DNA of 64,000 nucleotides from assembly GCA_026874595.1 (NCBI GenBank), contig CM049311.1, forward strand, positions 75,270,953-75,334,952. Reading direction: 5' to 3'. The translations under genes and the position numbers were made by a program. This document shows positions 49,201 through 59,352 of this stretch, one piece after another (position 1 is the stretch's first letter; each line of letters opens with the position of its first letter). This stretch comes from Sipunculus nudus. Taxonomy: Eukaryota; Annelida; Sipuncula; Golfingiida; Sipunculidae. Under the pieces are notes generated by a model. That model searched no databases. It was not told the origin of the DNA and was given only the letters and a program-made list of their open reading frames with translations.

Positions 49201-50136
49201 GAACAGTGTTAGAAATGATTGCAGGCTACGTAGCTATACCTTAATGAACTAGAAAGGTGTAAATGTCTATAATATAAATCGTACACAGGGCTGGAAAAGC
49301 GTGTATGTGGTTTGTAACTGGTATAATCATATACACATGGCCTTTCATAGGAAACCACTCATGTTTAAACGCTGTTTCATTTCCTATAATCAACCACAAA
49401 TCTGTCCACACTCCCGCCTGCCATATTTTTTCACCTTGTGTTTATGAAACCCATTTCGTAGATCTGTTAATTCCATCACTTTTTATCGTTATGATCTGTA
49501 AAAGAAAGTCGGTTTCTAATTAGTTTTATACTACGGTGTCGGATCTTCTACACATTTTAGTATATCATTTCTTTTCTTGCCCGAAGCTGTTGTAACTGAA
49601 ACCTCCGCTGGGTTTATATACACTGAAACCCCAGGATCAAATGGGACACCGCTGACAGTTTAGACAGACGTCAGCTGGCGTGGGAATTACGGGGGCTGTG
49701 TTACCCCATGTCACAATTGGAACGAATCTATAATTACAGAGCCTGTTTTACCGATATTAAACAGGGGACCAGTCTATGGCGGAATGGAGTGATATATGAC
49801 AGTTATTAAATGACATGGCGTTTATATAAAACACCCGGGGTGATCCACTGTAGTTAATTGATGGGTTCTCTTCTTTCCGTGTACGTATATTTTCAGCTCT
49901 CTGATAATCATATTCATAATTATAGCTATATACTTCAGCAGTTACTCAGTAAAAATCCAATTAAGGATAGTTGGGGATGCAGCTAGACAATACTATTTGT
50001 CTGTATCTACACAAGCCTTTTTTTTAAACAAGATAACCTTAACATAAATGCTCTGAGTTTATTCTCTGTAACTTTTATTCTAGAATCGTGAGAAAAATAT
50101 ATTATCCCTGCACAGTGAACTCACTTAAGCACTCCA

Positions 50137-50137
<1 letters not shown>
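49201..50137. other. unannotated intergenic DNA
   Basis: No gene or repeat recognised. Confidence 0.45.

Positions 50138-50206
<69 letters not shown>
50138..50206. repeat. (AT)n microsatellite
   Basis: AT run with one AAAT interruption. Confidence 0.95.
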
Positions 50207-50238
50207 CCCTGAAGATCGTGGAGACGTGCTGTCTGGAA

Positions 50239-50259
50239 ATATATATATATATACATATA

Positions 50260-50314
<55 letters not shown>
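50239..50314. repeat. (AT)n microsatellite
   Basis: Long AT run with a short ACATATACAAA interruption. Only 32 bp of unique DNA separate it from the preceding tract. Confidence 0.95.
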
Positions 50315-50319
<5 letters not shown>

Positions 50320-50484
50320 TAAGTGTTGATAAGACATTTCTTCAGCTGTGTTTCCATGTGCGCGCGTAAATGCATGCGTGTACAAATATGGGTGTTATAA
50401 AATCGCTCATATCGTTTTGTAACTGGAGTCTTTCCATGAGTCCGTCAGCGGGTATGCGTATATGCGTGACAATCGCTTCTGTGG

Positions 50485-50507
50485 CCACACACACACACAC
50501 ACACACA
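50485..50507. repeat. (CA)n microsatellite
   Basis: About eleven CA units. Confidence 0.95.
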
Positions 50508-51025
50508 TACAAACAAACACAATACATACATAGATATATTTATATATATATATAACTGCAAACATAATTAGGAAAACACACTAATATATTAAATATCATT
50601 GTTATGAAGATACCAGTCTGACCATTCAATTCGAGTTCATTTATCATTTGGAGTGGGGCGGGGCGCGAATACAAAGCGGACCTCGAAAATCATTATCGTA
50701 TACCGTCAAGGGAAAAAAATAATAAGCGACTCTTGATTCGTTGTAAGTGAATACATAAGATGGAGCTTTGTAAATAAGACCTGATGGTTATTAAACTTTA
50801 TACAATCCGTGAGATACATAATGGCGGAGTGATGAATCACAGGACGCTCTATATATGGCAAGTGTAACGAGTTGTGCAGGTTTCTGTACCCGGAGCGTTG
50901 ATTTTCCTTGACAGCCTGGCTTTTATTGTATTATGTTGTCACCAGAGTGTCAAGGATGATCCATATATATGACTGCGGGGGAGACATAACATTGTCATGT
51001 GGTCTCAATCTCGTTCTGACAAAAC
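50508..51025. other. unannotated DNA
   Basis: No gene recognised. Confidence 0.4.
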
Positions 51026-51061
51026 GGGTCAAAGGTCAAAACAGACCATGGCCACGTGACT
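51026..51061 (+). promoter_or_regulatory. DR1-type nuclear-receptor motif beside a CACGTG E-box
   Basis: GGGTCAAAGGTCA at 51026-51038 is a direct repeat of the nuclear-receptor half-site with one-base spacing. GGCCACGTGACT follows within 20 bases, an E-box with flanks favoured by USF/MITF-type bHLH-Zip factors. No gene start is identified nearby, so function is unknown. Confidence 0.3.
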
Positions 51062-51063
51062 AC

Positions 51064-51064
<1 letters not shown>

Positions 51065-51098
<34 letters not shown>
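51065..51098. repeat. (TA)n microsatellite
   Basis: About 17 TA units directly after the E-box. Confidence 0.95.
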
Positions 51099-51099
<1 letters not shown>

Positions 51100-51326
51100 C
51101 TATACATTTTTACATTTTAATACAGGCACTTTCATAATAAAAATGGCATATAGTTGTGTACGAATATAATTACAGATACCTTGTTTCATACATATTGTTT
51201 GCTATTTTTTTTTGCTATGTTCTTAGCTCACATGCAGTGCATGCACAGTTACACTGTTATTGTTCATTATATGTTAATGCAGTAATATTTTTCAGGATGG
51301 GTGGTTATATTATTAAGATATAGAAG

Positions 51327-51328
<2 letters not shown>

Positions 51329-51382
<54 letters not shown>
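51329..51382. repeat. (AT)n microsatellite
   Basis: About 27 AT units. Confidence 0.95.
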
Positions 51383-51386
<4 letters not shown>

Positions 51387-52039
51387 ACTTTTATTGTAGT
51401 TTTATTATATAAACATGTATAAACATGTACCAGTTAGTGCTTTAATCACAAATGGCTAAATATCTCAAGATAGGCCAGATGGGTTGTTCTGAGCCCCATT
51501 CCATGCAGAAGACCTCTGATAGCTTGGCACCATCTCTGATCCTTATGATGTTTTTCAAATTCCACTCATATTTTGCACCTGCATCGATATGGATCATAGG
51601 ATGATACATAGTTCATTGAGAGTCATGACCTGTATACATGAGAGTGGCCTTTACCATATTTTATAAAAATCACATGACATTTTAAAAAACGTGTTGATGG
51701 ATTGTTTTAAAAATCAAAATGATGAAAGTTCATTGATAGTACGTTCTCAAATCCAAAAACTGGCGACCCTGCCATGGCCTTCATATTAAAGGTCGAATTA
51801 TTCGCATTTAAGGATTGCTGTGAACCCTTTTTCCCCAAAACCTTTAAATATCTGCATTTTCCCCTGAAATCTGATATATAATTTGATTCATCCAAGCTCT
51901 AAGAGGAGTTTGAAAACCTTTGCCTGACATTGATTTTCAAGGTCAAGTCAGCCGAAATACAGGAGTATTGTTAAACCATGAATTTTGAAGAACTGCATTT
52001 CTCCCCTCGTCTTTGACACACTTTTTTTTCAACCAACTT
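51383..52039. other. unannotated DNA
   Basis: No gene recognised. A 62-codon minus frame at 51707-51895 has no domain. Confidence 0.4.
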
Positions 52040-52275
52040 CTCAGAGGAGCCAACTTCTCGGCTCTCTACGCTTGCGACCCGGGTTCGATCCCGGGCGTTG
52101 CTATGAGAGTGGGTGGTTGCTGTCCGTCCAAGGTCCGCGGTCTTCTCCGGAGTCTATGTTTCTTCCACCTATATATAGACACTACCGAACGCCATCATCC
52201 CAGTCATGGAGAGTGCCGCGATTAGTTATAATAACTATTTGCACAGTCCATGTAAAATAAATAAAGTTAATCGTT
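52040..52275 (+). mobile_element. tRNA-derived SINE
   Basis: An RNA polymerase III B-box-like GGTTCGATCCC lies at 52082-52092 within a T-arm-like CCCGG...CCGGG stem. The A-box region upstream is degraded. The body contains a stretch near 52115-52170 (TCTTCTCCGGAGTC) that resembles a segment seen in many invertebrate SINEs. It ends with an A-rich tail AAAATAAATAAAG. The family is not named, and the 5' end is approximate. Confidence 0.6.
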
Positions 52276-52354
52276 TTACAATTCTTAAAAGAAACCTTAT
52301 GCCCTTTTATATTAATTCATAAAACCGTCCTCTTAATGGACCTCATATAGAACC

Positions 52355-52395
52355 TAATCAACCCTGAGCGTCGTGACCCATGGGTCCCTAGTTTT
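52355..52395 (-). mobile_element. isolated left end of the tandem-core element family
   Basis: CTGAGCGTCGTGACCCATGG followed by GTCCCTAG matches the left ends of copies A (4673-4701) and B (14377-14405). I could not recognise the rest of the element beside it. Confidence 0.5.
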
Positions 52396-52501
52396 AAACT
52401 GATCTGAGGCGCCAGTCGCGACCATGCACTAAATGAAATATATACAGGCCGATCGTCTAACTCCAATCCACCTACCCAATGCATATGGACCGGTCACGGA
52501 A

Positions 52502-52532
<31 letters not shown>

Positions 52533-52533
52533 A

Positions 52534-52564
<31 letters not shown>

Positions 52565-52568
52565 AACA
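52502..52568. repeat. interrupted (CA)n microsatellite
   Basis: CA units with AAAA and AAA interruptions. Confidence 0.95.
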
Positions 52569-52978
52569 CGCATACAGACGCACACGTACACAGGGAAGGA
52601 TATTATGCTTTGTTTAGTATAGAATAATAATAAAAAAGAAGTAACCCTGTGGGTATAGGAACAAAACAAGTTATGACCACAAAACCAAATGTTTACGACT
52701 CTATATGCGGTGACCTGACTTCCCGGAAGGCCTATAACTGATTTGGGTGTTATTACTGTATATGGATGTTACAAAGCAAGGCGTAAACAAATGTTTCATA
52801 GAAAATATAAACCATGCAGAGGTGTTTTTTTTCTCTTTGTTATCTAGGGCATCCAGGTTATGACTGATGGTACCGCGATACGCATGACTCAACTACAAAT
52901 GTACGACGCAATACCCCTGGTTATATACTTAACATGCAGAGTGCCACACTATACAAACACGCACACATATACATATAC

Positions 52979-53027
52979 GAGAGAGAGAGAGAGAGAGGGA
53001 AAGGGAGGGAGGGAGGAAGGAAGGGAG
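52979..53027. repeat. (GA)n / GGGA-rich purine tract
   Basis: Nine GA units passing into GGGA and GGAA repeats. Homopurine on the + strand. Confidence 0.9.
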
Positions 53028-53354
53028 ATCTCATACACATTTCTCTGAGTGTTTGCTAATTGCATAATTTCTCTACACAACGGGGGGTCGGCGAAAATAA
53101 AAGTGATTAAGAAATAATGATATTATAACCATTCGTGACAATAACTGTGAATTTCCAACCTGGTTAAGTTTACAAAACCATTGTAACCAATTGTTATTTA
53201 CGTGTTTTCATAACAGCAAGGTTTAGGTTAATAAGTACGCATCCCATATATACAAGTAGCACTTTGGAATATAAGGATGCGCATGCGGGTGCCATCTGCA
53301 TGTTCTGAAAAGATAATTATAAAAAAAAGAAAGTATATGAGACAGAAGCAGACT
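53028..53354. other. unannotated DNA
   Basis: No feature seen. Confidence 0.4.
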
Positions 53355-53367
53355 GCGCCCCCTGGAG
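53355..53367 (-). promoter_or_regulatory. CTCF-like motif
   Basis: The minus strand reads CTCCAGGGGGCGC, close to the bilaterian CTCF core (CCA..AGGGGGCGC type). A single motif without chromatin data is weak evidence. Confidence 0.3.
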
Positions 53368-53403
53368 ACTGACAACACACACTGCCTATATATACAGAAA
53401 ACC

Positions 53404-53405
<2 letters not shown>

Positions 53406-53472
<67 letters not shown>
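53406..53472. repeat. (AT)n microsatellite
   Basis: About 33 uninterrupted AT units. Confidence 0.97.
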
Positions 53473-53473
<1 letters not shown>

Positions 53474-53712
53474 GTTTATGTGTGTTTGCCCAGTGTTATT
53501 AAAAATTTATATTTATCTGATAAGTTAATGATCGTGCAGTTAACATTACTGTTAGCTTTTGTATTAGCAATCTGAATGACTATATAAATGTTGATTATTT
53601 CAAAGATTACAAGGTAGCCATTGTAACTTCAGGCATATGACAAATGATATCCATCGTAAACAAGTGTTTTGACAAGACAGCTTTGTATTTTACATTGAGT
53701 GATGGTATCATT

Positions 53713-53740
53713 TTTAGCTGAGCTGACAGTAAGTCATTTG

Positions 53741-53799
<59 letters not shown>

Positions 53800-54350
53800 C
53801 GTGGTCCATTATCCGTCGTCCGTCCGTCCGTTAGACTGGGACGTTTTGAAACTGTTAAACCTACGAATCCAAAATTTGGCACATTGTTAGATGTCCGTAA
53901 GATCTCCTACCAAACCGAAAACCGGGTCACTGCGACTTCGTTCCTTTGAGAAATTAAGGAAAACCCTCAATTTTCCATTAAAAACCTATCATCACACTTT
54001 AGGACTGCCTAATATCAAAACCACTCATCTGTTTTTCTTCATATTTACCATAAATATTCCCCTATATAGTTTCTATGTACATGTCAGAAATTAGGTCAAT
54101 ATTACTTAATTTTTAAAAGTTATGGGGCCAGGTAAAATGCACTTTGTAAAAAAACAGGAAAGATATTTATTCACTTAACTTGATAAATGTTAAAGCTAGA
54201 GACTTTTTTTAGGTATATAAATTTATTTAATCAAGATTCAATTGTATACCCAAAATTTAATCTGATTTTTTGTTATTTTTTTTTAATTATTAGCATTAAT
54301 ATAAAATCAGTGACTTAAATTTTGTCCAACTTTGACCATGGCAAGTATGC
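53713..54350 (-). mobile_element. tandem-core dispersed element, copy E (partial)
   Basis: Starts with TTTTTAGCTGAGCTGACAG, then an (AT)n tract (53740-53797), then CCGTCGTCCGTCCGTCCGTT and the module containing GGGTCACTGCGACTTCGTTC. This matches the right-end module of copies A and B in minus orientation. The tandem TGACCTTTGACC core and the left end are not seen, so it is truncated or diverged. The right boundary is approximate. Confidence 0.55.
53740..53797. repeat. (AT)n microsatellite inside element copy E
   Basis: AT run with one AAAT interruption, inserted between the element terminus and the GTCCGTCC block. Confidence 0.95.
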
Positions 54351-55713
54351 CTCCTGTAAATACATTTGATTTCATTTTCACAGCAGGTAGTCGTTGTACG
54401 TTATATGTTTATAACAACATATACCGGCTAGACCAAAGAGGTATTGCGTGATCTGTATACATAAAGCCCCATAGTGATGTATCAGCAGGAATGTCCCCAC
54501 GGCACTGACAATTATACTGACCAGGTCAAAGGGGAGGGGTTTAATGAGAAGTCCTGATCTACAGATGCCAGACTTCAATGAAGGAGATGAGAGCCGCGGT
54601 GCCTTCAAGTTGCCGAGTATTCTATATAGGTAGTCAATAAATGCATGGATCACTTTTGTGGCTGGTGGGAGCATCATGAAAATATTATCCGTGGGCAGTT
54701 TTATTGTCTGCTAGACATTTTTCATTAATCTTTGCAGCGGGGAATATAATCAAATTAAACATTAACATATATAGTGATTTTTTTTAGAAATTTAAGGCCA
54801 GCCGAGATATACTTTTGACAAGGGTTGCTTTCGGTGATAGTACCAGGTATATGCATATCTATATCTTTTACAATTATCTGATTTCAGATATAAAAGATCG
54901 CAATTTGTTATATTTATATATATATGCACTCCTTGGCCGGCGAATACGCTGTACCCCAGGCACCCCCCCCCCCCCCCACCCCCACTTCCGTAAATCATTG
55001 CGACACCCAAGCTCACGAATAGGTCATACACTGCAGTCGACCCATGCAAACATCGTTTCGTGTAACCGGTGCTTGGTATGCATAGTTCTCTGGATTGGAA
55101 CACCAGGGTGCGCACAGAATTATAATGAGTGCACTTACTGATAAAGTGGTATTGCGACACCCGCTTTCGTTGGTCTGATAACACTCGTTCCTGCAGTGGT
55201 TGAAAAAATCAGACCAATGAATGTAGTTAACGCAGACCCTTTGCATGAAGATCGCTCCTGTGGCGAATTTCACGCACATATACACACGTATATACGCACA
55301 TACACGTAAACGCTGAACAAAAAAAAAAACAAAGAATGCCCAATGTTAAAAATAATATGAGCGACTTTTCACGCACATATGCATAGATGTGTTATATGCA
55401 TAATCACAGCTTATTGTGGTTTCACATGCAAAGTGATGAAGCAAGCTTATTAAACAAAATATCAATTATATTATTAAGTATAATGAAACTAAAAAAAATA
55501 TAGGAGGATATGAAAGGACTTGGTAATAATAGTGAAAGTTTATTATTTTCCATAGCATGAAGAGCAAAGCATCTGCAGCCCACGCAAGAAGAAGATCAAG
55601 GCTGATAAAAAAAAAAAAACAAAAACAAAAAAAAAATTGGGTTCTACTGTCTCCATGCAGTTTGTCGCCACCGTACAAAACCATGCATGTCAGCGGTCGT
55701 GGTGCAGGGGGTT
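54351..55713. other. unannotated intergenic DNA
   Basis: Poly-C at 54961-54985 (C-runs with one A). Frames of 90-130 codons on both strands at 54378-55285 span or flank that tract and have no recognisable domain. A-rich tracts near 55608-55635. Confidence 0.4.
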
Positions 55714-56914
55714 TTAGTGGGTGAGTTAAGTGCATAAAATAGGCTGTTGACTTCATTTCATGATGCAAAGGTCCCCTTTGGCATAAAAGTACCTTAGGGT
55801 CATAGGATTAAATTTATCCAAAGACACAAGTTAGATCTCCCTTAGTATGTGAAATATATGCAAATTATTCAAAATGGCCGCCGAAAATACTCAAAACCCC
55901 ATATGCTTGCTGCTGTTACAGCTATAATGACAAATGTTGTGTCAAAATATACATTTTCTTGGTCAAGGAATCCAATGAAATAGGTTTCCAGATTGAGAAA
56001 ACAATAGTTTTCTCCTTAACATGAAAATCTGGGGTAAAATGGGCACATTTCATAAAATATCAATGATTTTCTTCCATCAGGGTAACCTGAGACACTTGAG
56101 ACATCTATGTCCTTGGCATTTGGGAGGTATTAAACAGTTGTGAATAGACCATGAAGACGCGTCTAACTGAACACAATCCTCAGTCGACATACATAGAGCA
56201 TGAAACCACAGGAAATTTAAAGCATTAACTAGAGAATTACTGGTACGTGGCACTTACTTAATCTGAGTTTAGGCAGTACAGTAAGACCATGGTATTACAA
56301 GGACAGATATACAGTTTTTTTTTCTTTTTTTTTAAGAATCACCCAATGAAATACCCACATTCTTGCTCTATCATCCGATCAAATACCCACACTAGATGCT
56401 CTATTACTAGCAAATATACATAAGGCCTTGGTTGTGTTTTTTCTGCATGTACTGTTATTTAATTTATATACATTATCTGGGTAATACGGCATAAAATGAC
56501 CTTTCTCGAAAGTACAGCATGCATGAGATATATATAAAATCAGAGTACCAGTACACACAGGAATGGGTAGACATTCCTGTAGGAGAACACAATAAAGTTG
56601 CCAATTGTGGTTCCTTACCAGAATCTAAAATTTTGATTCGACAGAATATATTGCTTGAAATACATCTTATCTATCTCATAATCTATCTCATGATGGCAAA
56701 CCCATAATAGTAAATGATCAATGCTGAAAACTAAAAAGCCATCATTTCTTGACATTCTTGGTGTTTATGCTTCGCCAATTAGTTTAGGGTATATAGTGAA
56801 ATATCCTAAAAACTTTTTTTCACATTTCTATTTGTTTACAAGTAATGTTAGGGAACTGAAGGAATTAGATGTCTTATATTTTAGTTGTTGGTGAAATGAT
56901 TGTTGAAGTAATGG
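55714..56914 (+). repeat. left arm of the inverted repeat
   Basis: Pairs with 59353-60534. Best conserved between about 55760 and 56440. Contains a small internal hairpin (GAGAAAAC / GTTTTCTC near 55996-56015) and AAAATGGCCGCCGAAAA near 55871. Beyond about 56500 the arms diverge more. The frame open in the right arm at 59591-59920 is stopped here. Confidence 0.85.
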
Positions 56915-57071
56915 TGGCAGTGCTGATTGTTCAGGATGTGGTGCAGGTTATATCAATGAATCCAGTATTGTTCACAAAAACTGCAATAATGCCACCGATC
57001 ATCAGCATGTTAATGATGCAATAATAAACTTGCAACCGAAGTATAAGCACAGCAAGAAGGCGAGATGCTAA
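56907..57071 (+). other. 54-codon protein-like frame at the inner edge of the left arm
   Basis: Open from 56907 (after TGA) to TAA 57069-57071, without an ATG. It reads NGGSADCSGCGAGYINES... with three cysteines early and a Lys-rich end (KYKHSKKARC). The composition is unlike the surrounding AT-rich noise, and an acceptor-like TTATATTTTAG lies just upstream near 56874-56884. It could be an exon remnant captured in the element. Not recognised. Confidence 0.2.
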
Positions 57072-57218
57072 GTCCGCCTAACAGACTTTACCTCTCACTT
57101 CCGTGCTATATAACCTTTTACACTAGTCATAACAGAAAAGCAGAAAGTGTTGAATGTAATGTCTTAATGTAATTCAATAAAGTTTAGAATTTGATAAATT
57201 GTAACTTTATCACTTTAC

Positions 57219-57542
57219 ATGGACCCAGAGAAACTACTGACCTGGAAAGGGTCACTGTCATCTATTCTCATAGCTTTCCCGGGAATTGAAACTGGATATA
57301 GCCAGCACAGAGATCAAAGTCTATTACCACTCGACTCAGTGATTAGCTCTTTATTTAAACATTCCGTCCAAAGACATTTCTTTCCTTTGCCTAAAATCAG
57401 CTATAATCTTTGGGCAAAAGGATCTCAAATGTACTCACTGTGGATCCAGTCACCTCTTGGTCCACATATGTTCCTTGTGTCCAATGTCCATGGGGAAGAA
57501 AATAATTTTCTTCTCAGTAAGAACCAAATTGAAGTGGTATAG
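57219..57542 (+). CDS. hypothetical 107-aa ORF in the element interior
   Basis: Begins with ATGG at 57219 and ends with TAG at 57540-57542. A TATA-like CTATATAA lies near 57105, about 110 bp upstream, and AATAAAG at about 57176. The product starts MDPEKLLTWKGSLSS and ends FLLSKNQIEVV. It is rich in Ser, Leu and aromatic residues, has no clear membrane segment and no domain I recognise. On the opposite strand the same DNA is also open for about 40 codons and looks equally protein-like, so strand and reality are uncertain. It may be a small element gene or a remnant of captured host sequence. Confidence 0.3.
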   Translation: MDPEKLLTWKGSLSSILIAFPGIETGYSQHRDQSLLPLDSVISSLFKHSVQRHFFPLPKISYNLWAKGSQMYSLWIQSPLGPHMFLVSNVHGEENNFLLSKNQIEVV

Positions 57543-58311
57543 AAAATTGGTAGTGTCCTTTGTCATATAAAGAGATTAAGACACTAATTTACTTACATCA
57601 TGCAATGAAAATACATCTTAAACCTAGAAATGCACAAGTCGCGGTAATGCATAAGTGAGAATAATATGTCATTTAACCTTAACAATACCCCGAACAGACC
57701 TAGGAAATTAAGTTATCAGTACCTGAGAGTATACAAGTGTCAGGGCTTACACCAAGAAAATAACCCTTTTAGATCCATCAGTGGAAAACAAATTTTTTAG
57801 GGTTGTAAAGCTGACCATTTGTCAATGATTCTCCAAAGTGAGGTAATCTCTGATGAACTTATTTAGCAAATCCCATTCAGTCATGTCGCACCAGCAGCTT
57901 TATGTTACGATGTATAACCCTTTCAGGCATGGGCCACGTTGATAAACAGCAGCAGCCTCTTCAGCAAATTCTCTCACATTTCCAATCAAACAAATAATCT
58001 GTTTTTTTTCTTCAGAAAAAAACTAATTCTTGCTCATAATAATTTAATAAAATGTGTATGTTATACTTTTACAGTTGGTCACAACTAACCTGAAAAGGGG
58101 GCTCAAACTGCTTTGACGTCAGCAAGACACGCCACAAATGTCACTTAAAATTCGAAGGGCCTATAACATAAACAGTACTGGACATTTTATTTAACCTATG
58201 AAGCAAGATATAGGTTTTCTTTAATTTATGCTGTGGTACCACCATGTGATAATTCCTATGCACACAATTCATTAGTTTTAATTGAAGTGCAATGCTCCTA
58301 AGTTTTCAGGG

Positions 58312-58814
58312 TCACCTGCCGATATTCTGCAGATGAATTTGGCAAGTAGGGCCATACCAGGTCACATTTGGGTTTTTAGGGAGATTTCTAAGATTGTAAT
58401 AAATGTTGTGCTTACTCGTTAGAATTTCAACGGATATCAGGCGGCTATTAAGTTCATTATAAATATTAATAAACACCAAAGTCCAGGAAGCACTCCAATC
58501 TGAAAGATAGATGTTTGAGGATTTGGCTTCAGAAGTATACACACATTCTCAAATGCAGTTTGACTAGATCTGTAAACAAGCGATGTTTGGCCAAGTTTAT
58601 CAACTTGTGACTGTCCAGTGACAACTCTGATAGTATAGTACTGACTTTCTGGGCATAAGGAACTTTGACTAATGTGATTCGTGCAATGGACTTCACTATC
58701 CAGAATGCTAGATTCTGGGAAATAGGTGCTTCCATTTTTATCAAATGCACATCTTAAATAGATTATGTGATGATTATATCGGACAAGACCTGAAAGTTGT
58801 ACATTGAAGCTCAA
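58312..58814 (-). pseudogene. possible decayed plexin-type IPT/PSI fragment
   Basis: The frame 58814-58437 (125 codons, opening from TTG, with an acceptor-like CCAACAAAAG upstream on the minus strand) carries an extracellular-domain pattern: YLRCAF at residues 19-24, VHC at 42-44, VVTGQSQVD at 64-72, Y81, C92, and a final WC. This order resembles plexins between an IPT domain and the next PSI domain (YxCxF, VxC, VxxGxxxVD, C-rich segment, WC). Several expected cysteines are missing, and the continuation lies in another frame (58542-58312, ending IHLQNIGR), suggesting a frameshift. The resemblance is from memory of the family and unverified. The fragment is too short to function as a receptor. 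Confidence 0.25.
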
Positions 58815-59352
58815 GCAGACGATAATCTTTTGTTGGCAATACAGAAATTCTCATGTCCACTTTGTACAGCTGCCAATACCTCTGTGTACTCCGTCTGTGA
58901 CAGAGTGAAACCTATGTAAGCCGTGCAAAACGTATGATTTAAGGGGTATTAAAGAGATATTGTATTCCAGAACATGGCAGTAAATTTGAAAACTTACGGA
59001 AGCAAGACTATGGAAGTGTGTTCTTACGTTCAATTAAATTATATCTGATCATAAGCATAATTATATGTTATTCGAATAGCATGCAGCTTAATTATTTCTC
59101 CACGTAATACAAATATGTTTATCACTTTGTTGTGGTTTTATGCAGTCTGTATGCAGTGAATCGCACACATCGGGTACATATACACTGGTATTAAATGCTC
59201 CCCTGTCTATATAAGGATAATAAACAAGAACTTATAAAGGAATATAATACAAAACCAATCAAATATATTAAAAGTTTTCATGATGATACTAAAATTTATT
59301 GAAGTTTGCAATCTTTCCCCATAATTTCAAGGTAGGATGAATACTTTTACTT

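Noticed and set aside
50125-50385. 86-codon Tyr/Ile frame and similar frames in other AT tracts (7170-7407, 28291-28491, 35426-35751, 53607-53890)
   Set aside because: Translations of (AT)n microsatellites, without coding value.
52040-52110. Functional tRNA gene
   Set aside because: Only the T-arm/B-box is recognisable; acceptor stem and anticodon arm cannot be formed, and a SINE body with an A-rich tail follows.
54792-55285. Frames of 90-130 codons on both strands
   Set aside because: They run through or flank the poly-C tract at 54961; several open from non-ATG codons; no domain recognised.
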